Positions 22,289 to 32,078 are shown, counted from the stretch's first letter. The stretch is DNA of 64,000 bases from Candidatus Scotarchaeum otlingeri (GCA_002011075.2 MTMA02000006.1:1232599-1296598), one strand, 5' to 3'. Program-made: numbers and translations. Notes: generated by a model from the sequence alone, not told the origin.

Positions 22289-22909
22289 TTATGGTGTTGA
22301 CTTGAAATAGTAATCTAAAAGCCTCTTCAGCCCTCTTCTAAGGCTCTCTGTCAGTGAACTAGAACTTACGCCCAACATATCCGCCAGATCTTTTATCTGA
22401 ATTTTTCTGGGATGATCGAATAAACCCATTCTATATGCGATATATAGAACTTTCTCTTGGTTGGATGTCAATAGCCTACTGCCCCTTGAGCTCGTTAGCT
22501 TAATCACCTCATATTCAATATTTGAAGCCTTAAGTTTGGATAGAATATCCTCATAGCTAGCGTCCCGGGGAACTATAAAGCTGAACTCCATTATCCCATT
22601 TGGCAGTATTAATCCTCTGATGAGAAAGGCTTCTCCGAATGCTAGTGGTCTGCAAGCGTCGCATCCAGAGCTCATGAACCAGCCTGTAGCTCTGTCTCCC
22701 TCTATTTTTATGCTTTGAAGTACTCCACCAGTAGACTCAGCTAATACATTCAGTTCATCAACAAGTTTACTTGATACCTCTATTAGGTGAGCCACCTTGT
22801 CTCCATGGCTTCTTATGTCAATTACCTTTATGAATTTTCCAAATTTCTGGCTTAAGATGCAGACCGGAGTAGGTACTCTTATAGTGATTTCCAAAAGCAC
22901 GTCTTCCAT
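22289..22909 (-). CDS. HTH_10 (Bat-type) transcriptional regulator
   Basis: The C-terminal 55 residues are the archaeal HTH_10 domain (LTSNQEKVLYIAYRMGLFDH, QIKDLADMLGVSSSSLTESL). The N-terminal 140 residues form a small-molecule or redox-sensing-like domain containing SGCDACRPLAFG. I take ATG 22909 (MEDVLLEIT); a longer frame from 22975 adds 22 unlikely residues and overlaps the oxidase gene. It is the last gene after a two-subunit heme-copper oxidoreductase in the same direction, so it may control that operon in response to oxygen or NO. The paired cysteines could bind metal. Confidence 0.75.
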   Translation of the reverse strand: MEDVLLEITIRVPTPVCILSQKFGKFIKVIDIRSHGDKVAHLIEVSSKLVDELNVLAESTGGVLQSIKIEGDRATGWFMSSGCDACRPLAFGEAFLIRGLILPNGIMEFSFIVPRDASYEDILSKLKASNIEYEVIKLTSSRGSRLLTSNQEKVLYIAYRMGLFDHPRKIQIKDLADMLGVSSSSLTESLRRGLKRLLDYYFKSTP

Positions 22910-22961
22910 ATTAATCGAGAAAATATATTTGGGAGGTTGATTATAAAAAAAGGTATGAGTT

Positions 22962-24491
22962 TTATTTAAAAACATTTATTATCGCTTTTAATCCATAGGT
23001 CTTCACAACGTTGATGATGAAGACTAGGTATCCAGAGGCCATCAATAATCCCCCTATGATAGCTGTATACATATACATACTATACTCTCCATATGGGTAT
23101 AATGTTCGCCTCAGCATTCCATCGACGCCGGCAAACCCCATTGCGAGTCCCATAATCAATGCGCCTGTAAAGAATAATATAAGGTGAATATCTGCCAGTC
23201 TTTCATTTAATTCTTTACCTGTTATTAGAGGTGCAACCGCATAAATCACGGCAAATAATGTTAGTGAAAGTCCAGCTAGCAACTGGACGTGGCCATGTAT
23301 TCCTATGACCCATTGGGTGTTATGTAGGTATCTGTTGATGGCATAGTTAGCCTGGAGGATACCTGCTGATCCCCCTATGGCGTAGCCGAGGATTGAAAGC
23401 AACACAAATTTTAGTGGCACGCTATATTTGACTGGTCTTGCTAGCCATATAGTCATAAGCACCGCGAACATGGTCAGCCCCATAGTAATGAGCTCTCCCC
23501 ACGTGAATATCTGCCCTTGAATCTGCAGAATTAGTGGCTGAGGTGTATCCGCCAACATATGATGATTCCATACAAAGAGCGATATGAGTAGGTCGGCTAG
23601 AATAACTGTTCTTACTACCTGTTCACCAAATAATCTTCTACCCACCAATAGAGGTACAAGGAAGTACCATGAAGCAGCGGTAAATATTAGTACATTCCCA
23701 TCAGCGATTAAGTCTAGCCCCCACCAAAAGATGTTTTTGTAGATCAGTGGATCTATGATGCTGGATGGAAGAGATAAACCGAGTAATGTCGATACCGAGA
23801 AGATAGCTAGTATTCCAGCGATCCCTCCCATTGTCAATGCATTCAATGTTGTATCAACACATCCACGGAAAACGCCAACAACAAATATCGGATACTTATA
23901 TACACGTGGAAGATAGTCTTTTGCTCCCTTACTAAACGACTTTATCTTATCCAAGTTAAATGACAAAGTAAGCAATTCGCGTGCAACATAGCCAGCGCCT
24001 TTATCGCCTTCCATCGGTAGAAATATCGTTGCGAACATATTGAAAAAGAACATTATCACCGCTGCGAATATCATAATCATACCGAGGCTGAATATCAAGG
24101 TCGATATAGGTGGAAAGCGTTCAACAGGCAGGGGCCAGTATAAGGTGTATAAAGCACCGAACTTTAATGCAAAGCCGGCTAGCCAAGTTATTAATACCCC
24201 GAAGACAATTGTCCAATAGCTGTAGTTTGCAACCCTCTCACTATATAAGTCTCTTTTTAATACATAGGGGACAAGGTAATAGAAGGCGCCCATGACAGCC
24301 ATATAAGCCCAGCCATATATGCCTACGAACGGATGGACTGTCAGCATACTATAGAAATGCTCCGGTGTATAGATGTCGATGAGGAAGTTGGCTATCCTAA
24401 GCCTCATAAGCATTCCTTCTATTCCAGCTACACCTAGCCAGAAAACAGCTGTAAATACATACCTTAAGGCGATTTTTTCTCTGACACCCAT
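22962..24491 (-). CDS. heme-copper oxidoreductase catalytic subunit, probable nitric oxide reductase
   Basis: The product has 509 residues and about 12 membrane helices. Heme ligands are visible: His53 (TVHPFVGIYGW) for the low-spin heme, and His399 and His401 (GIHGHVQLL). Two metal-site histidines are present (His310-His311, NHHMLAD). In the helix VI motif, WWGLDLIADG, Asp260 stands where oxidases have the third CuB histidine, and the cross-linked tyrosine is absent (Asp264 at that place). Such a centre suits NO reduction better than O2 reduction; I recall an Asp-ligand NOR class (gNOR) from archaea. It follows subunit II by 2 nt. An unusual oxidase cannot be excluded. Confidence 0.75.
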   Translation of the reverse strand: MGVREKIALRYVFTAVFWLGVAGIEGMLMRLRIANFLIDIYTPEHFYSMLTVHPFVGIYGWAYMAVMGAFYYLVPYVLKRDLYSERVANYSYWTIVFGVLITWLAGFALKFGALYTLYWPLPVERFPPISTLIFSLGMIMIFAAVIMFFFNMFATIFLPMEGDKGAGYVARELLTLSFNLDKIKSFSKGAKDYLPRVYKYPIFVVGVFRGCVDTTLNALTMGGIAGILAIFSVSTLLGLSLPSSIIDPLIYKNIFWWGLDLIADGNVLIFTAASWYFLVPLLVGRRLFGEQVVRTVILADLLISLFVWNHHMLADTPQPLILQIQGQIFTWGELITMGLTMFAVLMTIWLARPVKYSVPLKFVLLSILGYAIGGSAGILQANYAINRYLHNTQWVIGIHGHVQLLAGLSLTLFAVIYAVAPLITGKELNERLADIHLILFFTGALIMGLAMGFAGVDGMLRRTLYPYGEYSMYMYTAIIGGLLMASGYLVFIINVVKTYGLKAIINVFK

Positions 24492-24493
24492 AG

Positions 24494-25132
24494 CTACCCA
24501 CCTTCCTCAACATATATAACGTCGTATAGAACCATCTCAGAATGCCTTGGTCCACTATACTCTGTACTTCTAATTGTGTAGTAACCAGGTTCGTCGAAAA
24601 TCCATGTGATTCTATTCTCGTAATTAGGTAGGACTTGGATCTGGAATATTAGTTTACCCTCAGCATCAAATACCCCGAATCCATATGTTACATCATCTGA
24701 ATATATGACGAATTCTACAGGTTGGCCTGTCGACACACGGATAATGTCGTTGGGTAGATGGAATGTATAGTTGCTCATTGTGATATATATTGTATCTATT
24801 GGCTGCTCATCCATCCAAAGCGTAGTTCTAGCTGACGGGATCAATGGAGACAGGAAAATTGCATTACCTATTATGGCTATAATTATGAGGGTAAAGAGCC
24901 ATGTCTTTTCGGAGCGCTCCATTCGAGACGTCTTAGATACTTCACCACCATCTCTAGATAGTTCCTTTGAAGATCCTTTGGATGTTAAGTAAATAAATGA
25001 TACTATGAAAACTATGTATATTATGACCAGACCGATGTAAAATGTCTCTACGATATCTTGTATATACATATTCTCCCCGAGTATATATCTCAAATTCATT
25101 GGTATAAATAATTCCCTAACTAGTAAGGGCAT
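24494..25132 (-). CDS. cupredoxin-like subunit II without CuA site (NOR/oxidase)
   Basis: The product has 212 residues. There are membrane helices near 28-50 and 77-98, then a cupredoxin domain. Compared with the CuA signature C-x-E-x-C-G-x-x-H-x-x-M, this protein reads S189-T-E-Y-S193-G-P-R-H197-S-E-M200. Both cysteines are serine while His and Met remain, and the first histidine position is Tyr150 (DDVTYGF). It therefore cannot form CuA, in line with nitric oxide reductases whose subunit II is not the cytochrome c entry. It is the first gene of the operon, and a TATA-like CATATATTA lies about 30 nt upstream. Confidence 0.75.
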   Translation of the reverse strand: MPLLVRELFIPMNLRYILGENMYIQDIVETFYIGLVIIYIVFIVSFIYLTSKGSSKELSRDGGEVSKTSRMERSEKTWLFTLIIIAIIGNAIFLSPLIPSARTTLWMDEQPIDTIYITMSNYTFHLPNDIIRVSTGQPVEFVIYSDDVTYGFGVFDAEGKLIFQIQVLPNYENRITWIFDEPGYYTIRSTEYSGPRHSEMVLYDVIYVEEGG

Positions 25133-25265
25133 AAATATTTCTGAAGATTAATATATGTATTATGCCCCGCTTCTACTGATAGGAAACCAAATATATGTAT
25201 AGCATATGTCATAAACTGAGTCATAGTTATAAATCTATCATTATAGATAATATTTTTGATTACAA

Positions 25266-26201
25266 ATGTATGAAGCTTGTATAACCGGCATATTCCCGAG
25301 GGACGATAGGCTAATAAGGACCTGGAAAGACCTAGAATGGGAAAGAATAGGCATCAAAGATTTTATACCAGATTTACGCAGAAATATTAAGGAGGTCATT
25401 GAGCTCCAACAGAAAGCGGGCTTAACCTACGTGGATTATCCTCAAATTGAGTGGCATGATCTTTTTAGGCCTTTCACTGCATTAGATGGAATAAAGATGG
25501 GGCCCTTGACAAGGTTTTTCGAGACAAATACGTTCTATAGAAGACCGATAATTCATGATGTTGTTAGGTATGAGTATGGACTATTATATGATTATATACA
25601 ACGTGATTTAATGCCCCCAGATGCTAAATGGAAGATTTCTTTACCTGGGCCCTATACCTTCCTGAAGTTGTCTAGCTATAGAGAGCTAGATGAAGCCATC
25701 GTATCTATCTCCAATATTTTGGTTGGAGCGGTCAATGAACTAATGGAACTTGGCTTCACCATAATTGACCTTCATGAGCCTGCTTTAGTTTATTATGAGG
25801 ATATTGACTGGGATGTCGTCTATCAGTTATATAGATCCATTAAGAAAGAGGGATATAATTATTGGATATACCTATATTTTGGTTCCATAGACAGGAAGAT
25901 CAGCAGATTAAGACCTATTATTGGAGATGGGCTATCTGTTGATTTGTTTAGTGGAGGATACAGTGCCTTAGAAACCTATGATATTAATAGACTGATATTA
26001 GGTGTAGTTGATGCCGAAAACACCCATATGGAAAATATCGAGAGAATAAAGAACGTGATTAGTGATAGTGAGAAAAGGCTGGCCACCAGCATTATAGTCC
26101 TATCCAATAATACTCATATGGAGTATCTACCCTACGATGTTGCTGTTGAAAAAATGATGCTTTTAGGCAAGTTATTAGATGATTTATCTGCCAGTCAATA
26201 G
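25266..26201 (+). CDS. MetE N-terminal-domain-like methionine synthase subunit
   Basis: This 311-residue TIM-barrel protein resembles the N-terminal half of cobalamin-independent methionine synthase (ITGIFPRDDRLIRTWKDLEW, ISLPGPYTFLKLS, TIIDLHEPALVYYED). It lacks the zinc-binding His/Cys set of the catalytic half. The catalytic half is encoded 296 bp downstream. Crenarchaea often carry MetE as two such genes. The natural methyl donor in archaea is debated (methylcobamide or another carrier). It is leaderless-looking, with ATG 25266 and an AT-rich upstream region. Confidence 0.75.
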   Translation: MYEACITGIFPRDDRLIRTWKDLEWERIGIKDFIPDLRRNIKEVIELQQKAGLTYVDYPQIEWHDLFRPFTALDGIKMGPLTRFFETNTFYRRPIIHDVVRYEYGLLYDYIQRDLMPPDAKWKISLPGPYTFLKLSSYRELDEAIVSISNILVGAVNELMELGFTIIDLHEPALVYYEDIDWDVVYQLYRSIKKEGYNYWIYLYFGSIDRKISRLRPIIGDGLSVDLFSGGYSALETYDINRLILGVVDAENTHMENIERIKNVISDSEKRLATSIIVLSNNTHMEYLPYDVAVEKMMLLGKLLDDLSASQ

Positions 26202-26496
26202 TAATAGATGGATTTAAGTATTTTAGAGATAAATTTGGCGTCGTATTTGTACCATTTTATAGGCATAAGATGTATACCTAGCCTTCCAAGATTTTAAGAA
26301 ACTGTACCATTATTCCCCCTTTATAATGTTGTCTATTAATTTTAGGATATAGATTAAGAATGAAGATATGTATTTAGCTATACAGTGAATGTCTATATTT
26401 AAGATAGAAAATATTAGTAGTAAATTGATATGCTTAAGTATATTTATATTATAATACCGCTCGAATGAGGATAATATTATTGATGTAAGATTATTA
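26202..26496. other. non-coding gap between the MetE-like genes
   Basis: These are 295 AT-rich bases with no supported ORF. The AAGTATATTTATATTATAAT stretch near 26434-26453 is a probable promoter for the downstream gene. I see no conserved riboswitch-like fold. Confidence 0.45.
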
Positions 26497-27576
26497 TTGA
26501 GGTGTCTGCGTTTGGAATTGCCTCCCTTAGCTACTCAAGACATCGGGAGTTTCAGAAAACCAGATTATTTAATTTTCAAATATAGAGAGTTTTTTAGCGA
26601 TAGAATTAGTAAGTCTGAGCTTAAGAAAGCTATTAGAAGAGCTAGTATAGAGACTATTAGGCTGATGGAGAATGTAGGTCTAGATATTATCTGGGATGGA
26701 GAGATGCATCGATGGGAGATGTATTACCACCCAGTTAGCAATATTAAGGGAATAGATTTTGTAGGGCAAGTTAGGGTTTTTGACAATAGATATTTTGTTA
26801 AGGGAAGTGTAGTAAAGAAAATCTCGCTCAAAAGAAATTATCATTTAGATGAATTCTTATTTATCAAGAAAAATACTGATAGGCCTGTTAAGATCCCTGT
26901 TACCGGTCCATATACACTGGCCGATTGGAGCTATAATGAGTATTATTATAATAAGTTCATTAAGTCTACTGATGATATAAAGATAGCTAAGTATAATGCC
27001 AAGAGAGAATTATGTGTAGCACTGGCTAGAAACGTGATTAATCCCTTAATAAAGGAGTTGGCTATACATGGGGCTTTCAGGATCCAGATTGATGAGCCCG
27101 CTGCAACAACTCATCCATTGGAGATGGAGATATTTATAGAGGCATTTAACGAAGCAGTTAAAGATGTTGATACTATTATTACAACCCATATATGCTATAG
27201 TGACTATAGTATCCTAATGCCCTATATATTCGATATAAACACGTCTCAATTCGCTATAGAACTGGCAAATAGAGATAATAAAACATTGGGTACAAGTGAT
27301 GATGATAGGCCGGGATACCGCCTATTGAAAGAGTTCTATGAGTATGGGTATCAGGGAGAGATAGGATTGGGAGTTGTTGATGTGCATACAGATTTTATAG
27401 AGCCGGTAGAGCTTATCAGAGACAGAATATACTATGCACTGAAATATGTGTCTCCTAAAAAGTTGTTTATTAACCCTGATTGCGGGTTGAGGACTAGAAG
27501 TCGAGAGATAGCTGCTGAAAAACTTAGGAACATGGTGAAGGCGGTGCGAATAATTAGGGATGAATTAGGAACATAA
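26497..27576 (+). CDS. metE: MetE C-terminal catalytic-domain methionine synthase
   Basis: This is the Meth_synt_2 barrel of about 355 residues, starting TQDIGSFRKP. The zinc site is visible as His-x-Cys in ITTHICYSD, a glutamate downstream, and the final Cys in FINPDCGLRTR. The motif IQIDEPAATT binds substrate. It transfers a methyl group to homocysteine to make methionine. The start is uncertain: TTG 26497 (MRCLRLELPP) or TTG 26512 (MELPPLA). It is paired with the N-terminal-like gene upstream, which together make a split MetE. Confidence 0.85.
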   Translation: MRCLRLELPPLATQDIGSFRKPDYLIFKYREFFSDRISKSELKKAIRRASIETIRLMENVGLDIIWDGEMHRWEMYYHPVSNIKGIDFVGQVRVFDNRYFVKGSVVKKISLKRNYHLDEFLFIKKNTDRPVKIPVTGPYTLADWSYNEYYYNKFIKSTDDIKIAKYNAKRELCVALARNVINPLIKELAIHGAFRIQIDEPAATTHPLEMEIFIEAFNEAVKDVDTIITTHICYSDYSILMPYIFDINTSQFAIELANRDNKTLGTSDDDRPGYRLLKEFYEYGYQGEIGLGVVDVHTDFIEPVELIRDRIYYALKYVSPKKLFINPDCGLRTRSREIAAEKLRNMVKAVRIIRDELGT

Positions 27577-27740
27577 ATTATTAATATATATATGAGTTTC
27601 GACTATCAGCCTACTCTTAAATAAAAGGGGGTTGGGTAGGCTTCATAGTATGCTCCTTAGATTATATGATTGGGTCTCTTAGTATAAGCAACAAAAATAA
27701 ATTAATTGAATTGTAATTTTTAGCGTGAGGGACAGACTCT

Positions 27741-28865
27741 ATGTCTTATCCAAGAAGAAAGATTTCCCCATCGTTCATAATAATTATTCTTATCATTCTT
27801 ATTGGAGGCTATTATATAGTAGGCCCATATTTTTTATATAGTGGAGATATAGAGATCTCAATTAAAGGTTCGGGAGCCACATTCCCATACCCCCTTATAC
27901 AAAGTTTGATAGATCATTATACACAGATAAATCCTAATATCATGATAGATTATGTGAGCATTGGCAGTGGAGCTGGACAGGCTAATCTTCTAAATAAATT
28001 GGTTGATTTCGCTGGGACCGATGCTCCTCTAACAGATGAACAGTTAGAATCCGCTGAGGAATGGGTTTTACATATACCTTATGCCATTGGGGGAGTAGTA
28101 TTAGCGTATAACTTGCCTAACTTCGAAACCACGCTTCAATTAGACGCTGAATTGATAGCAAGGATATTTAGCGGAGAAATTAGAAGATGGAATGACCCTT
28201 TATTGGTGGAGACTAATCCTGCTCTATCCAATTACGATGAAGAAATATTTGTTATTCATAGGTCGGATGCCTCTGGTACAACATATATATTTACACTCTT
28301 CCTATCTAAGGAATCTACGTTATGGAGAGATAATTTTGGTACTGGCAAATCCATCAATTGGCCTACATTAGATAGATTTATAGGGGCCAAGGGAAATGAG
28401 GGAGTCGCCAACCTCATTATGCAGACTCCATTTTCAATCGGATATATAGAGTTTACGTATGCGGTGGTAATAGATATCCCCATGGCTGCTGTGAGAAATA
28501 GGGCGGGCAACTATATACCTCCCACTATCGAGAGTATATCTAGAGCAGGTGAACTTAGGGGTATAGTGTTGGATCCACGGGACTTGAGGATAAGTGATTA
28601 CATAATAGACTCATATGTTGAAGATGCATACCCGATTTCTGCACCTACATATTTTATTGTATATGAGGATTGGTCTGTTTATACCGGAGATATGGATATT
28701 ATTGTTAATAAGGCAAGGGCATTTAAGAACTGGGTAAAATGGATAATATTGGAGGGAGACCAGTATTTCGTTGAATTAGGGTACTCACCCATTCCCGAGG
28801 CGCTGAAGAATAAAGTCCTCGAGGCTTTAGACTTTATTTCATATTCAGGGGTTAAAATCGGCTAG
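27741..28865 (+). CDS. pstS: phosphate ABC transporter substrate-binding protein
   Basis: The product has 374 residues. A basic N terminus and an uncleaved-looking membrane anchor (SFIIIILIILIGGYYIV) are followed by the PstS fold. Phosphate-binding loops are visible as KGSGATFPYPLI, GSGAGQANLLN and RSDASGTTYIFT. It captures phosphate outside the membrane and passes it to PstCA. It is the first gene of pstS-pstC-pstA-pstB-phoU, with 12-nt or smaller gaps throughout. Confidence 0.92.
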   Translation: MSYPRRKISPSFIIIILIILIGGYYIVGPYFLYSGDIEISIKGSGATFPYPLIQSLIDHYTQINPNIMIDYVSIGSGAGQANLLNKLVDFAGTDAPLTDEQLESAEEWVLHIPYAIGGVVLAYNLPNFETTLQLDAELIARIFSGEIRRWNDPLLVETNPALSNYDEEIFVIHRSDASGTTYIFTLFLSKESTLWRDNFGTGKSINWPTLDRFIGAKGNEGVANLIMQTPFSIGYIEFTYAVVIDIPMAAVRNRAGNYIPPTIESISRAGELRGIVLDPRDLRISDYIIDSYVEDAYPISAPTYFIVYEDWSVYTGDMDIIVNKARAFKNWVKWIILEGDQYFVELGYSPIPEALKNKVLEALDFISYSGVKIG

Positions 28866-28877
28866 AAGGGTGAGAAG

Positions 28878-29789
28878 ATGGCGAAAGGTGACCTGATGGA
28901 AAAGCTCTTCAAGTATGTATCATCTGTATCGGCTTGGACTATCATCTCGGTATTTACAGTCTTTTTCATCACGATATTCTATGGTTCCTTGGACTCAATA
29001 TTCTATTCCGGCATTAAATTCATATTCATCAGTATATGGGATCCCGTGAAGAAGATCTTCGGGGCACTTCCCTTTATATATGGAACCCTTCTCACAAGCC
29101 TGGTAGCGCTTATTCTAGCAATACCAATAAGCCTAGGCGTCGCGATAGCCTCAAGCGAGTTATTGCCATCCAATCTATCAAAGGTGTTAGATCCAGTTAT
29201 CGAACTTATGGCCGCTATACCGAGCATTGTATATGGGATGTGGGCATTGTTCGTGTTGGGGCCTGTACTGAGAGTATATGTTGAGCCCTTTCTAAATGAA
29301 TACCTAGGTTTTCTACCGTTATTCCAAGGCACTATTAGTGGATATGGATACCTCAACGCCTCAATCATCCTATTCATTATGATTTTGCCTATAATATCCA
29401 GTTTGTCGAGGGAAGCTATACGTGCCGTGCCTAATGAAATTAAAGAAATGACGTTAGCCCTAGGCGGTACTGAATGGGAGGCTATCAGAATGAAGATCTC
29501 TGTAGCGAAGAGAGGTATTATTGGCGCCATTACACTGGGATTTTCCAGAGCAGTAGGGGAGACTATGGCTGTATTATTAGTTATTGGAAATAAACCGGTG
29601 ATCTCAGCAAGCCTATTTAGTAGCGGGGCAACGATTGCAAGTATATTGGCGAATGAGTACCCTGAGGCTATAGCGGATCCTCTGCATACCTCCGCTCTAA
29701 ATGAGCTTGCCCTTATACTCTTCCTCATCTCTCTTGTAATAAACATTATATTTATAAAGTTGGTTCGGCGGCGGGTGGGTGTTATATAA
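28878..29789 (+). CDS. pstC: phosphate ABC transporter permease PstC
   Basis: The product has 303 residues and six membrane helices. The permease EAA loop is visible as EMTLALGGTEWEAIRMKISV, with GAITLGFSRAVGETMAVLLV after it. Its last base overlaps the pstA start. Together with PstA it forms the membrane channel. A 271-residue antisense frame across this gene is a shadow. Confidence 0.92.
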   Translation: MAKGDLMEKLFKYVSSVSAWTIISVFTVFFITIFYGSLDSIFYSGIKFIFISIWDPVKKIFGALPFIYGTLLTSLVALILAIPISLGVAIASSELLPSNLSKVLDPVIELMAAIPSIVYGMWALFVLGPVLRVYVEPFLNEYLGFLPLFQGTISGYGYLNASIILFIMILPIISSLSREAIRAVPNEIKEMTLALGGTEWEAIRMKISVAKRGIIGAITLGFSRAVGETMAVLLVIGNKPVISASLFSSGATIASILANEYPEAIADPLHTSALNELALILFLISLVINIIFIKLVRRRVGVI

Positions 29790-30622
29790 TGGGGATTAGG
29801 ACGAGGCTGATGAAGCAAAGAGTCATGATTTCTCTATCCTACCTCTCCATATTATTAACACTCGGTATCTTGGGGGCTGTCATCTTCTTCACATTTCTAA
29901 ATGGAATAAAGAGTTGGAATCTCGCTTTCTTCACGGAAGCGCAGAAGTTTCCCCTTAACCCCAGGCAAGGGATATCACATGCCATTCAGGGTAGCCTAAT
30001 ATTATCTCTAACTGCTTCGGCGATTGCTGCACCCATCAGTATTCTTGCCGCCATATACCTAACTGAGTATGCCGATGAACGGCTTAGAGAGAGCTTTGAC
30101 TCTATTCTCGATGTAATGGCTAGTACACCTAGTATAGTTGTTGGAGTGGTTAGCTATATTCTGATAGTTCTACCCCTTCAAGGATTCTCCGCATTATCCG
30201 GCGCCGTCGCTCTAGCTATTATGATGATGCCTATAATGACTAGGGCATGCGAGGATGCCTTGATGAGCATCGAGCGGAGATATAGAGAAGCTGGATTGGC
30301 ACTAGGTTTACATAAATGGAGAGTCTCGTTGAGCATTATCTTAAGAATGGCTAAAGGCGGGGTATTGACGGGATTCGCACTGGCGTTTGGAAGAGTTTTT
30401 GGCGAGACAGCGCCATTATTAATGACGGCATTAGGCAGTAGAACATTCTTCTCAGGATTTTTCGAGCCTGTTAGTAGCATTACATTATTAATATATGAAT
30501 ACTCCAAATCTCCTTTTGAAATATGGATAGACATCGCGTGGGGGGCTTCCCTACTACTCATGTTACTAACATTGGGCATTAATGTTTCGATTAGGTTGTG
30601 GATGGGGAAGAAAGGTGGGTGA
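29789..30622 (+). CDS. pstA: phosphate ABC transporter permease PstA
   Basis: The product has 277 residues and six membrane helices. The coupling loop reads REAGLALGLHKWRVSLSIIL, followed by GVLTGFALAFGRVFGETAPL. The family signature DVMASTPSIVVGVVSY is present. The start overlaps the pstC stop by one base, and the stop overlaps the pstB start by 8 nt. Confidence 0.92.
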   Translation: MGIRTRLMKQRVMISLSYLSILLTLGILGAVIFFTFLNGIKSWNLAFFTEAQKFPLNPRQGISHAIQGSLILSLTASAIAAPISILAAIYLTEYADERLRESFDSILDVMASTPSIVVGVVSYILIVLPLQGFSALSGAVALAIMMMPIMTRACEDALMSIERRYREAGLALGLHKWRVSLSIILRMAKGGVLTGFALAFGRVFGETAPLLMTALGSRTFFSGFFEPVSSITLLIYEYSKSPFEIWIDIAWGASLLLMLLTLGINVSIRLWMGKKGG

Positions 30623-31391
30623 CATAAAACTTAGGGTCAGAAACTTAGATGCATGGTATGGAGATAACCATGTATTGAAAAACATAAACCTTGATATTCT
30701 ATCGAGGGCTATAACAGCGATAATAGGGCCAAGTGGATGTGGTAAAACAACGCTTTTGAGGGTAATTAATAGGCTTCATGAGACGGTGCCTAATGCTAGA
30801 GTAAGAGGTGAGGTAATCCTTGACGGTAAAAATATATATGACCCAGATGTGAATCCTGTTGAGATTAGGCGAAAGATAGGTATGATTTTCCAGCAACCGA
30901 CGGTCTTTCCTCATCTTTCAATCCATGATAATGTTGCCATAGGTTTGAAGTTAAATGGGATAAATGATAGAGAGCTATTAGATAAGATAGTTAGGAAGAG
31001 TCTTAGGGAGGCCGGATTATGGAGCGAGGTAGAGGATAGATTATGGGACCGAGCCACCGATTTAAGCGGTGGCCAAAAGCAGAGGCTGGCCATAGCAAGA
31101 GCAATTGCTCTCGAACCTGAGGTGCTATTAATGGATGAACCCACATCTGCACTTGATCCTGGAGCTACATCACGTATCGAGGCATTAATGACTAATCTCA
31201 AGAAGGACTATACAATCATAGTCGTGACACATAATATTCAATTTGCAGCTAGAACAGCTGATTACATAGCCTTTCTATTTAATGGAATGTTGATCGAATA
31301 TGGGGTTGCCCAGGAGATACTTGAGAGACCTAAAGAGAAGCTTACAGAAAGATATTTATTGGGGGAGGTAGATTTAGAAAGGTGGTTATAA
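30615..31391 (+). CDS. pstB: phosphate ABC transporter ATPase
   Basis: The product has 258 residues from GTG 30615. An open frame exists from 30582, but the PstB fold starts at IKLRVRNLDAWYG. Walker A is GPSGCGKTTL, the Q-loop is IFQQPTVFP, the signature is LSGGQKQRLAIA, Walker B is VLLMDEPTSALD and the H-loop is VVTHN. It energises phosphate import through PstCA. Confidence 0.94.
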   Translation: MGDIKLRVRNLDAWYGDNHVLKNINLDILSRAITAIIGPSGCGKTTLLRVINRLHETVPNARVRGEVILDGKNIYDPDVNPVEIRRKIGMIFQQPTVFPHLSIHDNVAIGLKLNGINDRELLDKIVRKSLREAGLWSEVEDRLWDRATDLSGGQKQRLAIARAIALEPEVLLMDEPTSALDPGATSRIEALMTNLKKDYTIIVVTHNIQFAARTADYIAFLFNGMLIEYGVAQEILERPKEKLTERYLLGEVDLERWL

Positions 31392-31394
31392 ATT

Positions 31395-32030
31395 ATGGAT
31401 AGTAGGTTAATCGATAGTGGCTTACAGGAGCTTAATAAGATGCTTATGGAGTTGGGCCTTTATAGCTATGCCTCATTCAAGAAGGCTGTTGATGCGCTAC
31501 GAAACTGGAAATATATCGGTGAGGATTTGATTTCAAGAAGTTATCAGTTGATGATGAAGAGAGAAGAGATCAATTCTCTAGCCATAGAGTTGATAGCAAG
31601 GTATCAACCTTTGGCATCCGATTTAAGATATCTGAAGTCGGCTATGGAAATAGCATATAACTTCCTTAGGATAGGGAGATATTCCGCGGATATAGCTATG
31701 AGCCTTATAGATTTTAGGGACGCGGAGGGTAAGTGTGAGGTCGATAAACTCGAGCCATTAATCGAGGTTGTATATGAAATGCTCCAGTTAGCTATGGAGT
31801 TGATCGAAAATCCCGACTCAACTAAAGCCGAGAATATTTATAAACTTGATTCGCAGGCCGATGAAGAGTATAGAAGGGTCCTCGAGATAATCATTAAGCT
31901 AGATAATATTAAGTGTGGTTTGATGCTTGCTTTGGTAGCTAGATATTTAGAGAGAATCGGGGATCATGCATACTATATTGCTGATAGTGTTTATTATTAT
32001 CTTAATGGGTATAGAATAGCGAAATTCTAG
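31395..32030 (+). CDS. phoU: PhoU-family phosphate regulator
   Basis: The product has 211 residues and two three-helix PhoU repeats. Metal-binding-like E/D-rich motifs are visible in ASDLRYLKSAMEIAYNFLRI and ARYLERIGDHAYYIADSV. It lies 3 nt after pstB. PhoU proteins restrain Pst transport and phosphate signalling. No histidine kinase is seen nearby, so it probably acts directly on the transporter. Confidence 0.88.
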   Translation: MDSRLIDSGLQELNKMLMELGLYSYASFKKAVDALRNWKYIGEDLISRSYQLMMKREEINSLAIELIARYQPLASDLRYLKSAMEIAYNFLRIGRYSADIAMSLIDFRDAEGKCEVDKLEPLIEVVYEMLQLAMELIENPDSTKAENIYKLDSQADEEYRRVLEIIIKLDNIKCGLMLALVARYLERIGDHAYYIADSVYYYLNGYRIAKF

Positions 32031-32078
32031 GAGAGTTATATTAGTCTCTCCTTAATTATCATTTATTAGTGATCACTT

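Noticed and set aside
29003-29818. 271-residue - strand ORF
   Set aside because: It is exactly antisense to pstC, whose EAA loop and membrane helices are well conserved. The antisense product has no motif.
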